The position numbers and the translations under genes are program-made. This document shows positions 8,901 through 17,600 of a stretch of 64,000 nt of DNA, piece by piece. Location of the stretch: contig NZ_FXAK01000009.1 of NCBI RefSeq assembly GCF_900177515.1, forward strand, positions 248,001 through 312,000, in the 5' to 3' direction. Below the pieces are notes generated by a model. It was not told the DNA's origin. It did no database searches and was given only the letters and a program-made list of their open reading frames with translations. Every line of letters begins with the position of its first letter. Within the stretch, counting starts at the first letter, position 1. The DNA is from Azospirillum oryzae. Its GTDB lineage: Bacteria; Pseudomonadota; Alphaproteobacteria; Azospirillales; Azospirillaceae.

Positions 8901-11665
8901 CTTGGCCGCGCAACGCCAACGGCAAGCTCGACCGCAAGGTGCTGCCCGATGCCGAAACCGCATCGTCCGCCACGGCGGACGAGCCGCCGGCCACCGAAAC
9001 CGAACGCCGGCTCGCCCTGCTCTGGCAGGAGTTGATGCCGGGAAGCGCCGTCGGCCGCAACGCCGACTTCTTCGCCCTCGGCGGCCATTCCCTGCTCGCC
9101 GCCCGCCTGATCGCCCGCCTGCGCCGGGACGGCTGGCCCGGCCTGCCCCTGCGCACGGTGTTCGAGGCTTCGGAACTCCGCGCCCTTGCCGCCCGGCTCG
9201 ACGCCTTGGCCGGCACAGGAGACGACGACACCCCGCCGCTGCGTCCGGTGGAACGGCGGGAAGCGATGCCGCTGTCCCCTGCCCAGCATCGCTTGTGGCT
9301 GGTCGACCGGCTGTCGGGCGGCGGCACCGCCTATCTGATGGCGGCCCGGCTGGACTTCGCCGGCGATCTCGACGCCGCGGCGCTGGAAACGGCCCTCAGC
9401 GCCGTCGTCGCCCGCCACGAGATTCTGCGCACCGCCTATCCGGAGCGCGACGAGGAGCCTGCCGCCGTCGCCGCTCCCGCCCTGTCGATACCGCTGCCGC
9501 TGGAGGATCTGTCCGGGCTGCCGCCGGAGGAGCGGGAGTCCTGCGCCCGGGCGCGGGAGGAGGAGCATGCGCGCACCCCCTTCGACCTCGCAACCGGCCC
9601 GCTGCTGCGCGCCCGTCTCCTGCGGATGAACGCCGACACCCATCGGCTGCTGTTCGCCATGCACCACATGATCGCCGACGGCTGGTCGGTCGGCGTCCTC
9701 TGCCGCGACCTCGCCACCGCTTACCGCGCGGCACGGGCGGGCGGGGCTCCCGACTGGCCGCCGCTGCCGGTGCAATATGCGGATTACGCGGTCTGGCAAC
9801 GCACCCTGTTGTCAGGCGAGCGGCTGGCGCGCGAAACCGACTTCTGGCGCAACCGCCTTGCCGGGGCGCCCACCGCGCTCATCCTGCCGACCGACCGACC
9901 GCGCCCGGCAATCGCCTCCACGCGCGGCGACTCCCTCCGCCTGCGCCTGGATCCCGACCTGCTGGCCCGAGTGGAGGAGTGGGCACGCCGCCGCGGCGCC
10001 ACGCCCTTCATGGCTCTGCTCGCCGCCTTCAATGCCATGCTGCATCGGGAGACCGGCGCCGCAGATCTGCTGGTCGGCACCGACACCGCCGGCCGGCCGG
10101 ATCGCGCGCTGGAAGGGCTGATCGGCTTCTTCGTCAATGTGGTGCCGCTGCGCTCCCGCCTGGAGCCGGGGGTCAGCTTCGACGCGCTGCTCGACCGCAC
10201 GCGGCAGACGGCCCTCGACGCCTTCGAGCATGACGCCCTGCCCTTCGACCGCATCGTCGAGGCGGTTGGGGTGCCGCGCGACCGTGGGCGCAACCCGCTG
10301 GTCCAGGTTCTGTTCGTGCTGCAGAACGTCCCCGGCGGGGCGCTGGAACTGCCGGATCTCGTCATTGCCGAAGCCCCGCCCGCCGAACGCCAGTCGAAGT
10401 TCGACATGGCCCTGTTCCTTGAGCCGATGGCCGGCGGTATAGCCGCCGACTGGGTGTTCGCCAGCTCCCTGTTCGATCCCGCGACCGTGCGCCGGTTCCA
10501 CGACGCCTGGGTCGCGCTGCTGGAACGCGCGGTCGCCGACCCGTCCCAACCCGTCCTTCTCCCCGCCCCCGCCCCTTCTGCCGGTCAGGAGTTCCCACCC
10601 ATGGACCAGACCCGGCGCGCCAGCGCCAAGCTTTCCCGCCTCGGTGGGCCGGCGGCCCCCTGCCGTCCGGCCCGGCTGCAGGCCGCCGATCCCATCCGGC
10701 GTTCGTTCCTGACGCCGGGCTCGGAATTTCCGATCATGCTGGAGCCGGCAACGCCCGATCTCGACCCGGTCGCCTGGGCTGAGGGCAACCGCGGACTGAT
10801 CGACGAACTGCTGCTGCGCCACGGCGCCATCCTGTTCCGCGGCTTCGCCCTCCCCGACCCGCAAGCCTTCGAATGCTTCGCCGAGGCGATGGAGCCGGCC
10901 GGCCTGTTCGGTTCCTACGGCGACCTGCCGAAGAAGGAGGGCGGGCGCAACACCTACCGCTCCACGCCGTACCCCGAGCGGCAGATGATCCTCTACCACA
11001 ACGAGAGCAGCCATCTGGACCGCTGGCCACGCAAGCAATGGTTCTTCGCCGAGCAGGTGGCACCGGTCGGCGGCTGCACCCCCATCGTCGACTGCCGCCG
11101 GATGCTGACGCTCCTGCCGGCCGATCTGGTGGCGATGCTGGAGACGCGCGGGCTGCTCTATGTCCGCACCTTCACGCCGCGCCTGGACGTCGATTGGCGC
11201 GACTTCTTCAAGACCGACGACCGCGCGGCGGTGGAAGCCCACTGCGCCGCCGGCGGGATCGACCTGCGCTGGCTCGACCCCGACACGCCGCAGACCCGGA
11301 CCCGCTGCCCGGCGGTGATCCGCCATCCGCTGAGCGGCGAGCGCAGTTTCTTCAACCAGATGCAGCTCCACCACCCCGCCTGCCTGGAACCGGAGGTGCG
11401 GGCCGACCTGCTGGAGATGGCCGGCATCGAGCGGTTCCCCCGCAACGTCCTGTTCGGAGATGGCGGGACCATCCCGGACGAGACCATGGCCCTGATCGGC
11501 GAAGCGTACGAGGCCTGCGCGGTGCGCTTCCAGTGGCTGCGCGGCGATGTGGTGATGGTGGACAACATGCTGACCGCCCACGCCCGCGATCCGTTCGAGG
11601 GGCCGCGCCGCATCGTGGTGGCCATGGGCGCCATCGTCGAACGCCGGACCATGGAGGTGCTGTGA
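2909..11665 (+). CDS. NRPS 1: C-A(Asp)-T-C-A(Dab)-T-C with fused aspartyl beta-hydroxylase
   Basis: Two-module synthetase of 2918 residues. Order: C1 (about 10-430, HHIAGDY at 144, so the final Gly of HHxxxDG is replaced by Tyr); A1 (about 450-960, P-loop TSGSTGTPKG near 596); T1 (GGDSI, Ser987); C2 (HHLVVDG at 1202); A2 (P-loop near 1663); T2 (GGHSL, Ser2061); C3 (HHMIADG at 2252); and a TauD-like domain from about 2565 with His2697-x-Glu2699 and distal His2891. Reading the specificity pockets by alignment to GrsA gives A1 = D-L-T-K-V-G-H-V (aspartate) and A2 = D-I-W-E-L-T-A-D (2,4-diaminobutyrate). The start ATG at 2909 has TGAGGA upstream. Its stop overlaps the start of NRPS 2 (TGATG). Fused C-terminal hydroxylases (IbetaH-Asp) are known to give L-threo-beta-hydroxyaspartate. 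C1 may be a starter domain taking an acyl group or may accept a peptide from an NRPS outside the window. Confidence 0.93.
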   Translation: MDSMTIMPAAIPATIPAGDEQRALWTAWRLAPEDPAYNMTYAVELAPGIDPQRLAAAFAQVIAGHEALSSHYREDADGRLVMERRPGFVPDVAIHAAEAMTGADRLRWLEREADLPLPLDRAVACRVRLLAEPGGMLHLLVVLHHIAGDYLSFEILCEQAFTAYEAPSTAGSEVGGRYFDWLERQRALQSGPESKRLKDFWRGLLTDAAPPPELPTDRIDRPGPPNETDLRLDAATTARVRAAAERAGVGVFPLLTAIFQIFLHRWSGQDRFTIGTPVSGRQGAADRGMIGYTLNALPWPADLSGNPTVADLARTAQRTLRVLLRHRRLPLARITALAGGNGPLFRHMTTFVPVGERAAINRAVRRELFAHQRGAANELNLRWVDDGERLTGQWRADPALFTPETSARMRRGFLALLDRAITDPDAPVITLEATADDAGRSLRHGPAAGAPASALALFEAAVARHPGRTAVEDGEWTLTYADLDAAAGRLAGRLAAAGVRPGDRVGLWLPRGAALAVGMIAAWKAGAAYLCLDPALPDARLAFLAADSGACAVVGHGTAPGWLGSAAWLEVDGRSVESAPAAVPARPDLPAYLIYTSGSTGTPKGVVVTQGNLAQYTQGVLAEMELPEEATLATLASVTADLGYTAWFGALLGGRTLRVIAPALADDPDALARHFAGRPVDALKIVPSHLAALMAVADPARLLPRRCLVLGGEALEGEFVARLHALAPGCRVLNHYGPTETTVGCLTAPAPRDPSGPVPIGAPLAGVHAAVLDRHGDPVPLGVVGELAIGGYGVAAGYLGRPALTAERFVPDPWRSGGRLYRTGDRVRLTPAGLVEFLGRADDQVKIRGFRVELGEVESWLRRQPGVVEAAVIARPVTAGGGAGLRLAAFVAPATLDADALRTAMAAALPDAMVPSALHALPALPRLPNGKIDRKSLPDDEATAPPVPSAGRPLTDAEQTLATIWAEVLGRPSVGVEEDFFAIGGDSILALQVIAKARPKGLALKPKLFFQKRTIGAIAAAITAATPQPQASAESKPAPVERAPFALCGLDADAVVALRTEHPGLEDAYPLSSLQQGLLFHGLIDPAGGAYVNQLVIEAEGPFDADAFTAAWQDAVAANPILRTAFHWDGVDRPLQLVERTVTLPVARRDWSDLSDDGREAALAALLAEDRARGFALDRAPLMRLALIRCGNGRWWLQWSRHHLVVDGWCSILLVDEVLERYRARLADESPALPTRRPFRDHIAWVLRQDDRTAAGFWRTFLAGVEGATPLPMLSPAPESGSVVPLSQSLLLDEAETARLAAAASGLGVTLNTLVQGAWGLVLAARSGRDDVLFGVTSSGRPAELDGAEHMLGVFINTLPLRVRVPGQRRLDDYLHGIQADNAAMRDHEHSALADIQAQAGVGPLFDTLLVFQNLPMLEGRRRRVGALDLRQRDNVERTHYALTVEVFPGDRLSVAIDADGRRIDAASLARIADGFRAALLSLTRGAGTPLAALPRTGEAEARTLRGWGVGPASPRLSPDWVKRVAARVEAHPDRIAARCEGASLTYGELWRRSERLARGLHAAGLRPDELVALLAPRGLDLLCLMVAVLRAGGAWLPLDPAHPPARWAQVMEQAGHPLLIRDEAVPCDLPALTTADLLARAGQDRLPAVPLRGDQRAYVLFTSGSTGTPKGAMVTRDGMLNNMLAKLDPLQLGEQDVIAQTAPSCFDISVWQTLTAPLLGAVVEIIPDSVVRDPDALLDRLGQAGVTLFEPVPSLMRTLAETRDAGGRPRPLPALRWVLPTGEALSAADAGAWFDAYPAIPLMNAYGPAECADDVAFHPLHAAPTPGTTIPIGRPTAGAELRIVDGDLAAVPMGTVGEIAVGGIGVGRGYLGDPRRTALSFVPDPDGAPGARLYRTGDLGRWSAQGVIEWAGRGDFQMKLRGFRIEAGEVEATLERHPAVRLAVVQVRADHLTAWWEPAEPRAAEPHAEVLAGTLAAHAAETLPSYMVPTRWVRMTAWPRNANGKLDRKVLPDAETASSATADEPPATETERRLALLWQELMPGSAVGRNADFFALGGHSLLAARLIARLRRDGWPGLPLRTVFEASELRALAARLDALAGTGDDDTPPLRPVERREAMPLSPAQHRLWLVDRLSGGGTAYLMAARLDFAGDLDAAALETALSAVVARHEILRTAYPERDEEPAAVAAPALSIPLPLEDLSGLPPEERESCARAREEEHARTPFDLATGPLLRARLLRMNADTHRLLFAMHHMIADGWSVGVLCRDLATAYRAARAGGAPDWPPLPVQYADYAVWQRTLLSGERLARETDFWRNRLAGAPTALILPTDRPRPAIASTRGDSLRLRLDPDLLARVEEWARRRGATPFMALLAAFNAMLHRETGAADLLVGTDTAGRPDRALEGLIGFFVNVVPLRSRLEPGVSFDALLDRTRQTALDAFEHDALPFDRIVEAVGVPRDRGRNPLVQVLFVLQNVPGGALELPDLVIAEAPPAERQSKFDMALFLEPMAGGIAADWVFASSLFDPATVRRFHDAWVALLERAVADPSQPVLLPAPAPSAGQEFPPMDQTRRASAKLSRLGGPAAPCRPARLQAADPIRRSFLTPGSEFPIMLEPATPDLDPVAWAEGNRGLIDELLLRHGAILFRGFALPDPQAFECFAEAMEPAGLFGSYGDLPKKEGGRNTYRSTPYPERQMILYHNESSHLDRWPRKQWFFAEQVAPVGGCTPIVDCRRMLTLLPADLVAMLETRGLLYVRTFTPRLDVDWRDFFKTDDRAAVEAHCAAGGIDLRWLDPDTPQTRTRCPAVIRHPLSGERSFFNQMQLHHPACLEPEVRADLLEMAGIERFPRNVLFGDGGTIPDETMALIGEAYEACAVRFQWLRGDVVMVDNMLTAHARDPFEGPRRIVVAMGAIVERRTMEVL

Positions 11666-14616
11666 TGGACGAGTCGACCGCCCTGACCCCGCGGCAACGC
11701 GACATCCTCGACGCCATCGCCAACGGCGCTCCCGACGGCTCGCCGCTGGAGCTGGTCATCGACCTGGACGGCCCGCTCGACCCCGACCGGCTGCGCCGGG
11801 CGGTGGAGGAGGCCGCCGCGACCTTCGACGCACTGCGTACGGCGCTGCTGCCGGTGCCGGGCTTCCGCATCCCGCGGCAGGTCGTCAACGCCGAGGCTTC
11901 TGTCGCATGGACGGAGACCGACGCCGGGACGGCCATGCCGCTCGCCCCCGCCGCTGGTCGCGTCTTCCGGGCGCAGCTGTCGCGGCAGGGGACCGAAAAC
12001 GCTGCCCTGACCCTGGCCGTTTCGCCGCTGGTCTGCGACCGCGGCGGACTGACCCGGCTCGTCGCCGCCATCGCCGACCTCTATGCCGGAAGGACGCCCG
12101 CCACCGGAATCGGTCTTGCCCGTTTTACCGCATGGCGGGAGGAGCTGGACGCGTCGGATGATGCGGCCCACGGACGCGCCTATTGGGCCGGGCTGGGGCC
12201 GGAGACCCTGACCGATCCGCGGCTCCCCAGTCCGGCAGCGGTCAAACCGGGGGCCGCCACCGCCATTCGCAGCATCCCGCCGCAGACCGCCGCCGGGCTT
12301 GGCAGCCTCGGGCAGCCGGTCGATGCCGCGCTGCAGGCCGCATGGTGGCTGCTGATCGCGCGCATCACCGGCGAGGAGGCGTTCCGCAGCCTGTGGATCA
12401 ACGACCCGCGCCGCGATTACGACATGCTCGCCGACGGCATCGGCGCCTTCGAGGACACGCTGCCGCTGGCCCTGCGCCTGCCCAAAGACGAGACCGTCGA
12501 CGGGCTGCTCGCCCGCGTCGCATCGATGATGGACGCCCACCGAGACGCACAGGAACAGCGCCCCGACGGCGTCCTGTCACCCAGCGCCGTGACTTTCGTC
12601 CTGACGGACGCATTGGAAACCATCACCACCGGCAGCCTGCGCTGGACGCCACGCAGTTGGCCGGCGCCGCGACCGGCCGGCGCCCTCACCCTGGAGGTGG
12701 CGATGGCCGGCGGCGTGCCTGTGGGCATCGCCCTGCACGCCGACCCCGCCCGCATCGCCTCGGCCGCCGTCGAGGCGCTTGCCGACCAGTATCTCGCCGC
12801 GCTGGCGGCCCTTCCCGGCCATCGCACAGGCCGCGTCGCCGACCTGCCGCTGCTGGCGGAGCGCGACCTTCGCTGCCATGCGGCTCTCACCGGCCCCGCA
12901 CTTTCCGCCGCGCCGACCATTCCCGCCCTGTTGTCCGGCCTCGCCACCAGCCGGCCCGATGCTCCGGCGCTGCAGGACGGCACGCGCCGGTGGAGCTATC
13001 GTGAACTCGACGAGCTGGTCGGGCGACTGGCCCGCCATCTGCACCGCGACGGGGTTGGACCCGGGCAGCGCGTGGCCTTGACCCTCCCCCGCTCCGCCGA
13101 ACTGGTCATCGCCCTGCATGCGGTGATGCGGGCCGGCGGTGCCTACGTGCCGGTCGATCCGGACTGGCCCAAGGCACGGCAGGCCGCGGTGATCGCGGCG
13201 GCCGCCCCCTGCCGTGTGCTGGATGCCGACGATCTGACCGCCCTCCTGGCACAGCCGGCGCCCGACGCCGCGTTGCCCGTCGCCACCCCGCGGGATGCCG
13301 CCTATGTGCTGTTCACCTCCGGCTCCACCGGCACGCCGAAGGGCGTGGTGATCGAGCACGGACAGCTTGCCTCCTATGTGGCGGCGGCCGGCGCGGCGCT
13401 CGATCTTGAGGCCTGCCGCCGGTTCGCCCTGACCTCCACCGTCGCCGCCGATCTCGGCAACACCACGCTGTTCGGAGTGCTGGCCGCGGGCGGCTGCCTC
13501 GTGGTGGCCGACGAGACGACGATGACCGACGGCGCCGGCTTCGCCCGCTTCGTCGCCGACGAGGCCGTCGATTGCGTGAAGATCGTGCCGTCCCATCTGG
13601 CGGCGCTGATCGACACGCCGGCACCCGTGCTTCCCCGCACGCTCATCCTCGGCGGGGAACCCACCGGCCGGCCACTGCTGGAGGCCATCCGCGCCGCCGC
13701 CCCCCGCTGCCGCGTCTTCAACCATTACGGCCCGACCGAGACGACCGTCGGCGTGATGGTTCACGCTCTGCCGCCGGACGGCCCGCTGCCGGACCAACTG
13801 CCGCTCGACCGCGTGCTGGCGGGAAGCCGGGTGCTGCTGCTCGACCCGGCGGGACGGCCGGTGCCGATCGGTGCCGTCGGCGAACTCGTCATCGGCGGTG
13901 CCCAGGTCGCCCGCGGCTATCTCGGCCGCCCCGAGGATCCCGCCTTCCGCGCCGATCCGGAACGCGACGGAGGGCGGCTGTACCGCACCGGCGACCTTGC
14001 CCGGCTGCTGCCGGAGGGCGGCCTCCAGCTGGTCGGCCGCGCCGACGACCAGATCAAGATCCGCGGCTTCCGCATCGAACCGGCCGAGATCGAGGCCGCG
14101 ATCCTCGCCCTGCCCGGCGTCGCCCAGGCGGCGGTGAAGGTCTGGGGCGAAGGGCGGCTGGTCGGCTATGCCGTTCCGTCCGCCGGGGCCGCCCTCGACC
14201 CCGCCGCCTTGCGGGAGGAGCTGCGCCGCCGGCTGCCCGACGCCATGGTCCCCGCGGAGCTGCAGCCGCTCGACCGCCTGCCGCGGCTCGGCAACGGCAA
14301 GATCGACAGGGCCGCCCTGCCGGAGACGGCGCGCTCCACCGCCGGAGCGGACGAGGCGGCGGCACCGCTGGAAACGTTCATCGCCGGGCTGTTCGCCGGC
14401 CTGTTGGAGCGCGACAGGGTCGGCTTGGCCGAAAACCTGTTCGACCTCGGCGGCCATTCGCTGCTGGTGATCAAGCTGGTGTCGCGCCTGCGCAAGCGGC
14501 TGGGCGTGGAGGTGCCGCCGGGCATCGTCTTCGACCACCCGACCCCCGCCGGTCTTGCCCGCGCGCTCCGCGCGGAAGAGACCGAACCCGGTCAGCTCGA
14601 CCGGGCCGCCGCCTGA
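11665..14616 (+). CDS. NRPS 2: interface-like domain-A(Asp)-T
   Basis: Single-module synthetase of 983 residues, translationally coupled to NRPS 1. Residues 1 to about 410 are condensation-superfamily sequence, but the HHxxxDG position reads S-P-L-V-C-D-R (120-126), so the catalytic His is Pro. This fits the non-canonical interface domain described for siderophore synthetases that work with fused beta-hydroxylases. The adenylation domain (about 430-880, P-loop near 551) has the code D-L-T-K-I-G-H-V, predicting aspartate. The carrier motif GGHSL has Ser932. Peptide-bond formation onto this Asp must then come from C3 of NRPS 1, and the fused hydroxylase at the end of NRPS 1 would act on it, positioned by the interface domain. 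Sequence and order fit; the pairing is inference. Confidence 0.9.
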   Translation: MDESTALTPRQRDILDAIANGAPDGSPLELVIDLDGPLDPDRLRRAVEEAAATFDALRTALLPVPGFRIPRQVVNAEASVAWTETDAGTAMPLAPAAGRVFRAQLSRQGTENAALTLAVSPLVCDRGGLTRLVAAIADLYAGRTPATGIGLARFTAWREELDASDDAAHGRAYWAGLGPETLTDPRLPSPAAVKPGAATAIRSIPPQTAAGLGSLGQPVDAALQAAWWLLIARITGEEAFRSLWINDPRRDYDMLADGIGAFEDTLPLALRLPKDETVDGLLARVASMMDAHRDAQEQRPDGVLSPSAVTFVLTDALETITTGSLRWTPRSWPAPRPAGALTLEVAMAGGVPVGIALHADPARIASAAVEALADQYLAALAALPGHRTGRVADLPLLAERDLRCHAALTGPALSAAPTIPALLSGLATSRPDAPALQDGTRRWSYRELDELVGRLARHLHRDGVGPGQRVALTLPRSAELVIALHAVMRAGGAYVPVDPDWPKARQAAVIAAAAPCRVLDADDLTALLAQPAPDAALPVATPRDAAYVLFTSGSTGTPKGVVIEHGQLASYVAAAGAALDLEACRRFALTSTVAADLGNTTLFGVLAAGGCLVVADETTMTDGAGFARFVADEAVDCVKIVPSHLAALIDTPAPVLPRTLILGGEPTGRPLLEAIRAAAPRCRVFNHYGPTETTVGVMVHALPPDGPLPDQLPLDRVLAGSRVLLLDPAGRPVPIGAVGELVIGGAQVARGYLGRPEDPAFRADPERDGGRLYRTGDLARLLPEGGLQLVGRADDQIKIRGFRIEPAEIEAAILALPGVAQAAVKVWGEGRLVGYAVPSAGAALDPAALREELRRRLPDAMVPAELQPLDRLPRLGNGKIDRAALPETARSTAGADEAAAPLETFIAGLFAGLLERDRVGLAENLFDLGGHSLLVIKLVSRLRKRLGVEVPPGIVFDHPTPAGLARALRAEETEPGQLDRAAA

Positions 14617-14651
14617 CGGCTCCCCCTTCACGATACGGACGGTTCCGGTTC

Positions 14652-17600
14652 ATGGCCGACACGCTCGCTCCCACCCTGCACGACATCGCGCTGGGCTTCG
14701 CCCGCCTGCCGACGGAGCGGCGGCGCGCCTTCCTCGACGCGCTGCGGACGCGCGGCATCGCCTTTTCCCGGCTGCCGGTGCCCCGCCGCGACGATCCGTC
14801 CGCACCGGCGCCGGCCTCTCCCGCTCAACGCCGTCTGTGGACCTTGCACCGGCTCGATCCCGCGTCGGCCGCCTACCACATGCCGGGAGTGTTCCGGCTG
14901 CGCGGTGCGCTCGATGCGGCGGCGCTGGAGACTGCGCTGAATGCCGTCGCCGAGCGGCACGACATCCTGCGCACCGTCTACCGGGAGGACGGCGACGGCC
15001 GGCTTTGGACGGTCACGCTGCCGACCCGGCCGTTCCGTCTCGGCCGGCACGACCTGTCCGACCGTCCAGGCGATGCGCAAAGCCTCGCCGAACAGCTTGC
15101 CGCCGCCCCCTTCGACCTGGAGCGGGCGGAGCCTTGGCGCGCCGACCTGCTGCGCATCGCGCCTGACGACCATTGGCTGGTGGTCACGCTGCACCATATC
15201 GCCGCCGACGGCGCCAGCATCGGGCTGCTGATGGCCGATGTCGCGGCGGCCTACCGGGCGGCCCGCCAAGGCCGTCCCCATGACCTTCCTCGCCTGCCGG
15301 CCCAGTATGCCGACATCGCCGTCTGGCAGGCGGCATGGCTCGACGCCGGCGAGGCGGAGCGGCAATCCGCCTTCTGGCGCGACACGCTGGCCGGCGCACC
15401 GGCCCGCCTGAGCCTGCCCGGCAGCGAGGGTGACGGCCGCGCCGAAGGGGGCGGTGAATGCGGCGAGCAGACCGCCGTCCTGTCCCCTGAGCTTTGCGAC
15501 CGGCTGAAGGGGCTGGCCGGCGGCGAAGGCTGCACACCCTTTGTGCTGCTGCTGGCCGCCTATGCCCTGCTGCTGGGTCGGATGAGCGGACAGGACGATC
15601 TGATCGTCGGCATCCCCGTTGCCGGCCGTCGGCAGCCGGAGGCGGAGCGGCCGATCGGCTGCTTCGTCAACACCCTGCCGCTGCGCCTGCGCATCATGCC
15701 GTCCCTGCCCTTCCGGCAGTGGCTGGGCGTCGTCGCCCAACTGGTGGCCGACGCCCAGGACAAACAGGATCTTCCCCTCGACGCCATCCTGGAAGCCGGC
15801 CAGCCGGAGCAGGGCGCAGGCCCGCCGGTCCAGGTCATGTTCGACCACCGCCCGGACCCCACGATCTTCGGCGGACTCGACGGACTGGAGGTGGAACCGC
15901 TGGAGCTACCGGTCCGCACCGCCAAGTTCGATCTCGCTCTCGCCGGCAGCGAGCGCCCCGACGGCTCAGTCCTCGTCCGCCTCGCCCATCGCAGCGCGGT
16001 CGGTCCGGCGGCGCGCCTCCTGCGGCGCTGGCAGCGCCTGCTGGCCCAGGTCGCCGCCGACCCCGATCGCTCGCTCCGCGCCTTCGACGCACGCAGCGAG
16101 GAGGAGATCCGCGCGGTATCCTCCTGGTCGCGCGACCCTGGCTGGACCGGAGCGGCCCACGATCCGGTGCCGGTCCTGCTCGCCCGCCTCGCCGCAGAGC
16201 GGCCGGACGCCCCCGCCGTCCTGTTCGGTGACGGCGTGCTGAGCCGTGGCGAACTGGACCGCTGCGCCAACCGTCTCGCCAATCGGCTGATCGCGCTGGG
16301 CGCCGGGCCGGAGCGGCGCATCGGCGTCTGCCTGCCCCGCTCGCCCGAGCTGATCGTCGCCTTCCTGGCGGTGCTGAAGTCCGGCGCCGCCTTCGTGCCG
16401 CTCGACCCCGGCCACCCGGCCGACCGGCAGCACGCCATCCGCGAGGCCGCCGGCCTGTCGCTGCTGATCGCCGCCACCCCGCTGGACGGCGTGACGACCG
16501 TCTCCCCGCAGGACGCCGCAGGGGAGCCCGATCACGCCCCCGCCGTGGCGATCCACCCGCGCAGCCTCGCCTATGTCATCCACACCTCCGGCTCCACCGG
16601 TGCACCGAAAGGCGTGGCGGTGGAGCACGGCCCGCTGGCCATGCATTGCGTCGCCACCGCCGCCATCTACGACATGGGACCGGATAGCCGGGAACTGCAT
16701 TTCCTGTCCTTCACCTTCGATGGCGCGCACGAGCGCTGGATGACCGCCCTGACCGCCGGCGGCGCCATCCTGCTGCGCGACGACAGCCTGTGGACCGCCG
16801 AGCAGACCTATGACGCCATCCGCCGCCATCGCCTGACCCATGCGGGCTTCCCGCCCAAATACCTGCAGCAGCTGGCATCCTGGGCCGAGCAGCAGGGTGG
16901 CGAACCGCCGCCCGTCCAGCTCTATTCCTTCGGCGGGGAGGCGATGCCGCGCGCCGGTCTGGAGCGGCTGTTCCGCAGCCTGCGTCCCCGCCACGCCATC
17001 AACGGCTATGGCCCGACCGAGACGGTGGTGACGCCGCTGGTGTGGAAGGGCGACGGCGGTAGCCTTCCCGATTCCCCCTACGTGCCGATCGGCCGGCCGG
17101 TCGGCGACCGCAGCGCCCACATCCTCGACGACGACCTGAACCCGCTGCCCATCAGCGTCACCGGCGAGCTGTGGATCGGCGGCGGTGGCCTCGCCCGCGG
17201 CTATCTCGGCCGCCCGGCGGCGACGGCGGAGCGGTTCATCCCCGACCCGTTCGGCGGTCCCGGCACCCGCCTCTACCGCACCGGCGACCTCGCCCGCTGG
17301 CGCGAGGACGGAACCGTCGAGTTCCTCGGCCGACGCGACCATCAGGTCAAGCTGCGCGGTTTCCGCATCGAGTTGGGCGAGATCGAGGCCCATCTCGCCG
17401 CCGAACCCGGCGTGCGCGAGGCGGTGGTGATCGCACAGGAGACCGGCGGCGTCACCCGACTCGTCGGCTATCTGGTGCCGGCCGCCGGCCATCGCCCCGA
17501 TCCGGCGGCGGTGACCGCTGCATTGGCGGGGCGCCTGCCCGCCCATATGGTGCCGGCGCGGCTGATGGTGCTGGACGCGATCCCGGTCACGCCGACCGGC

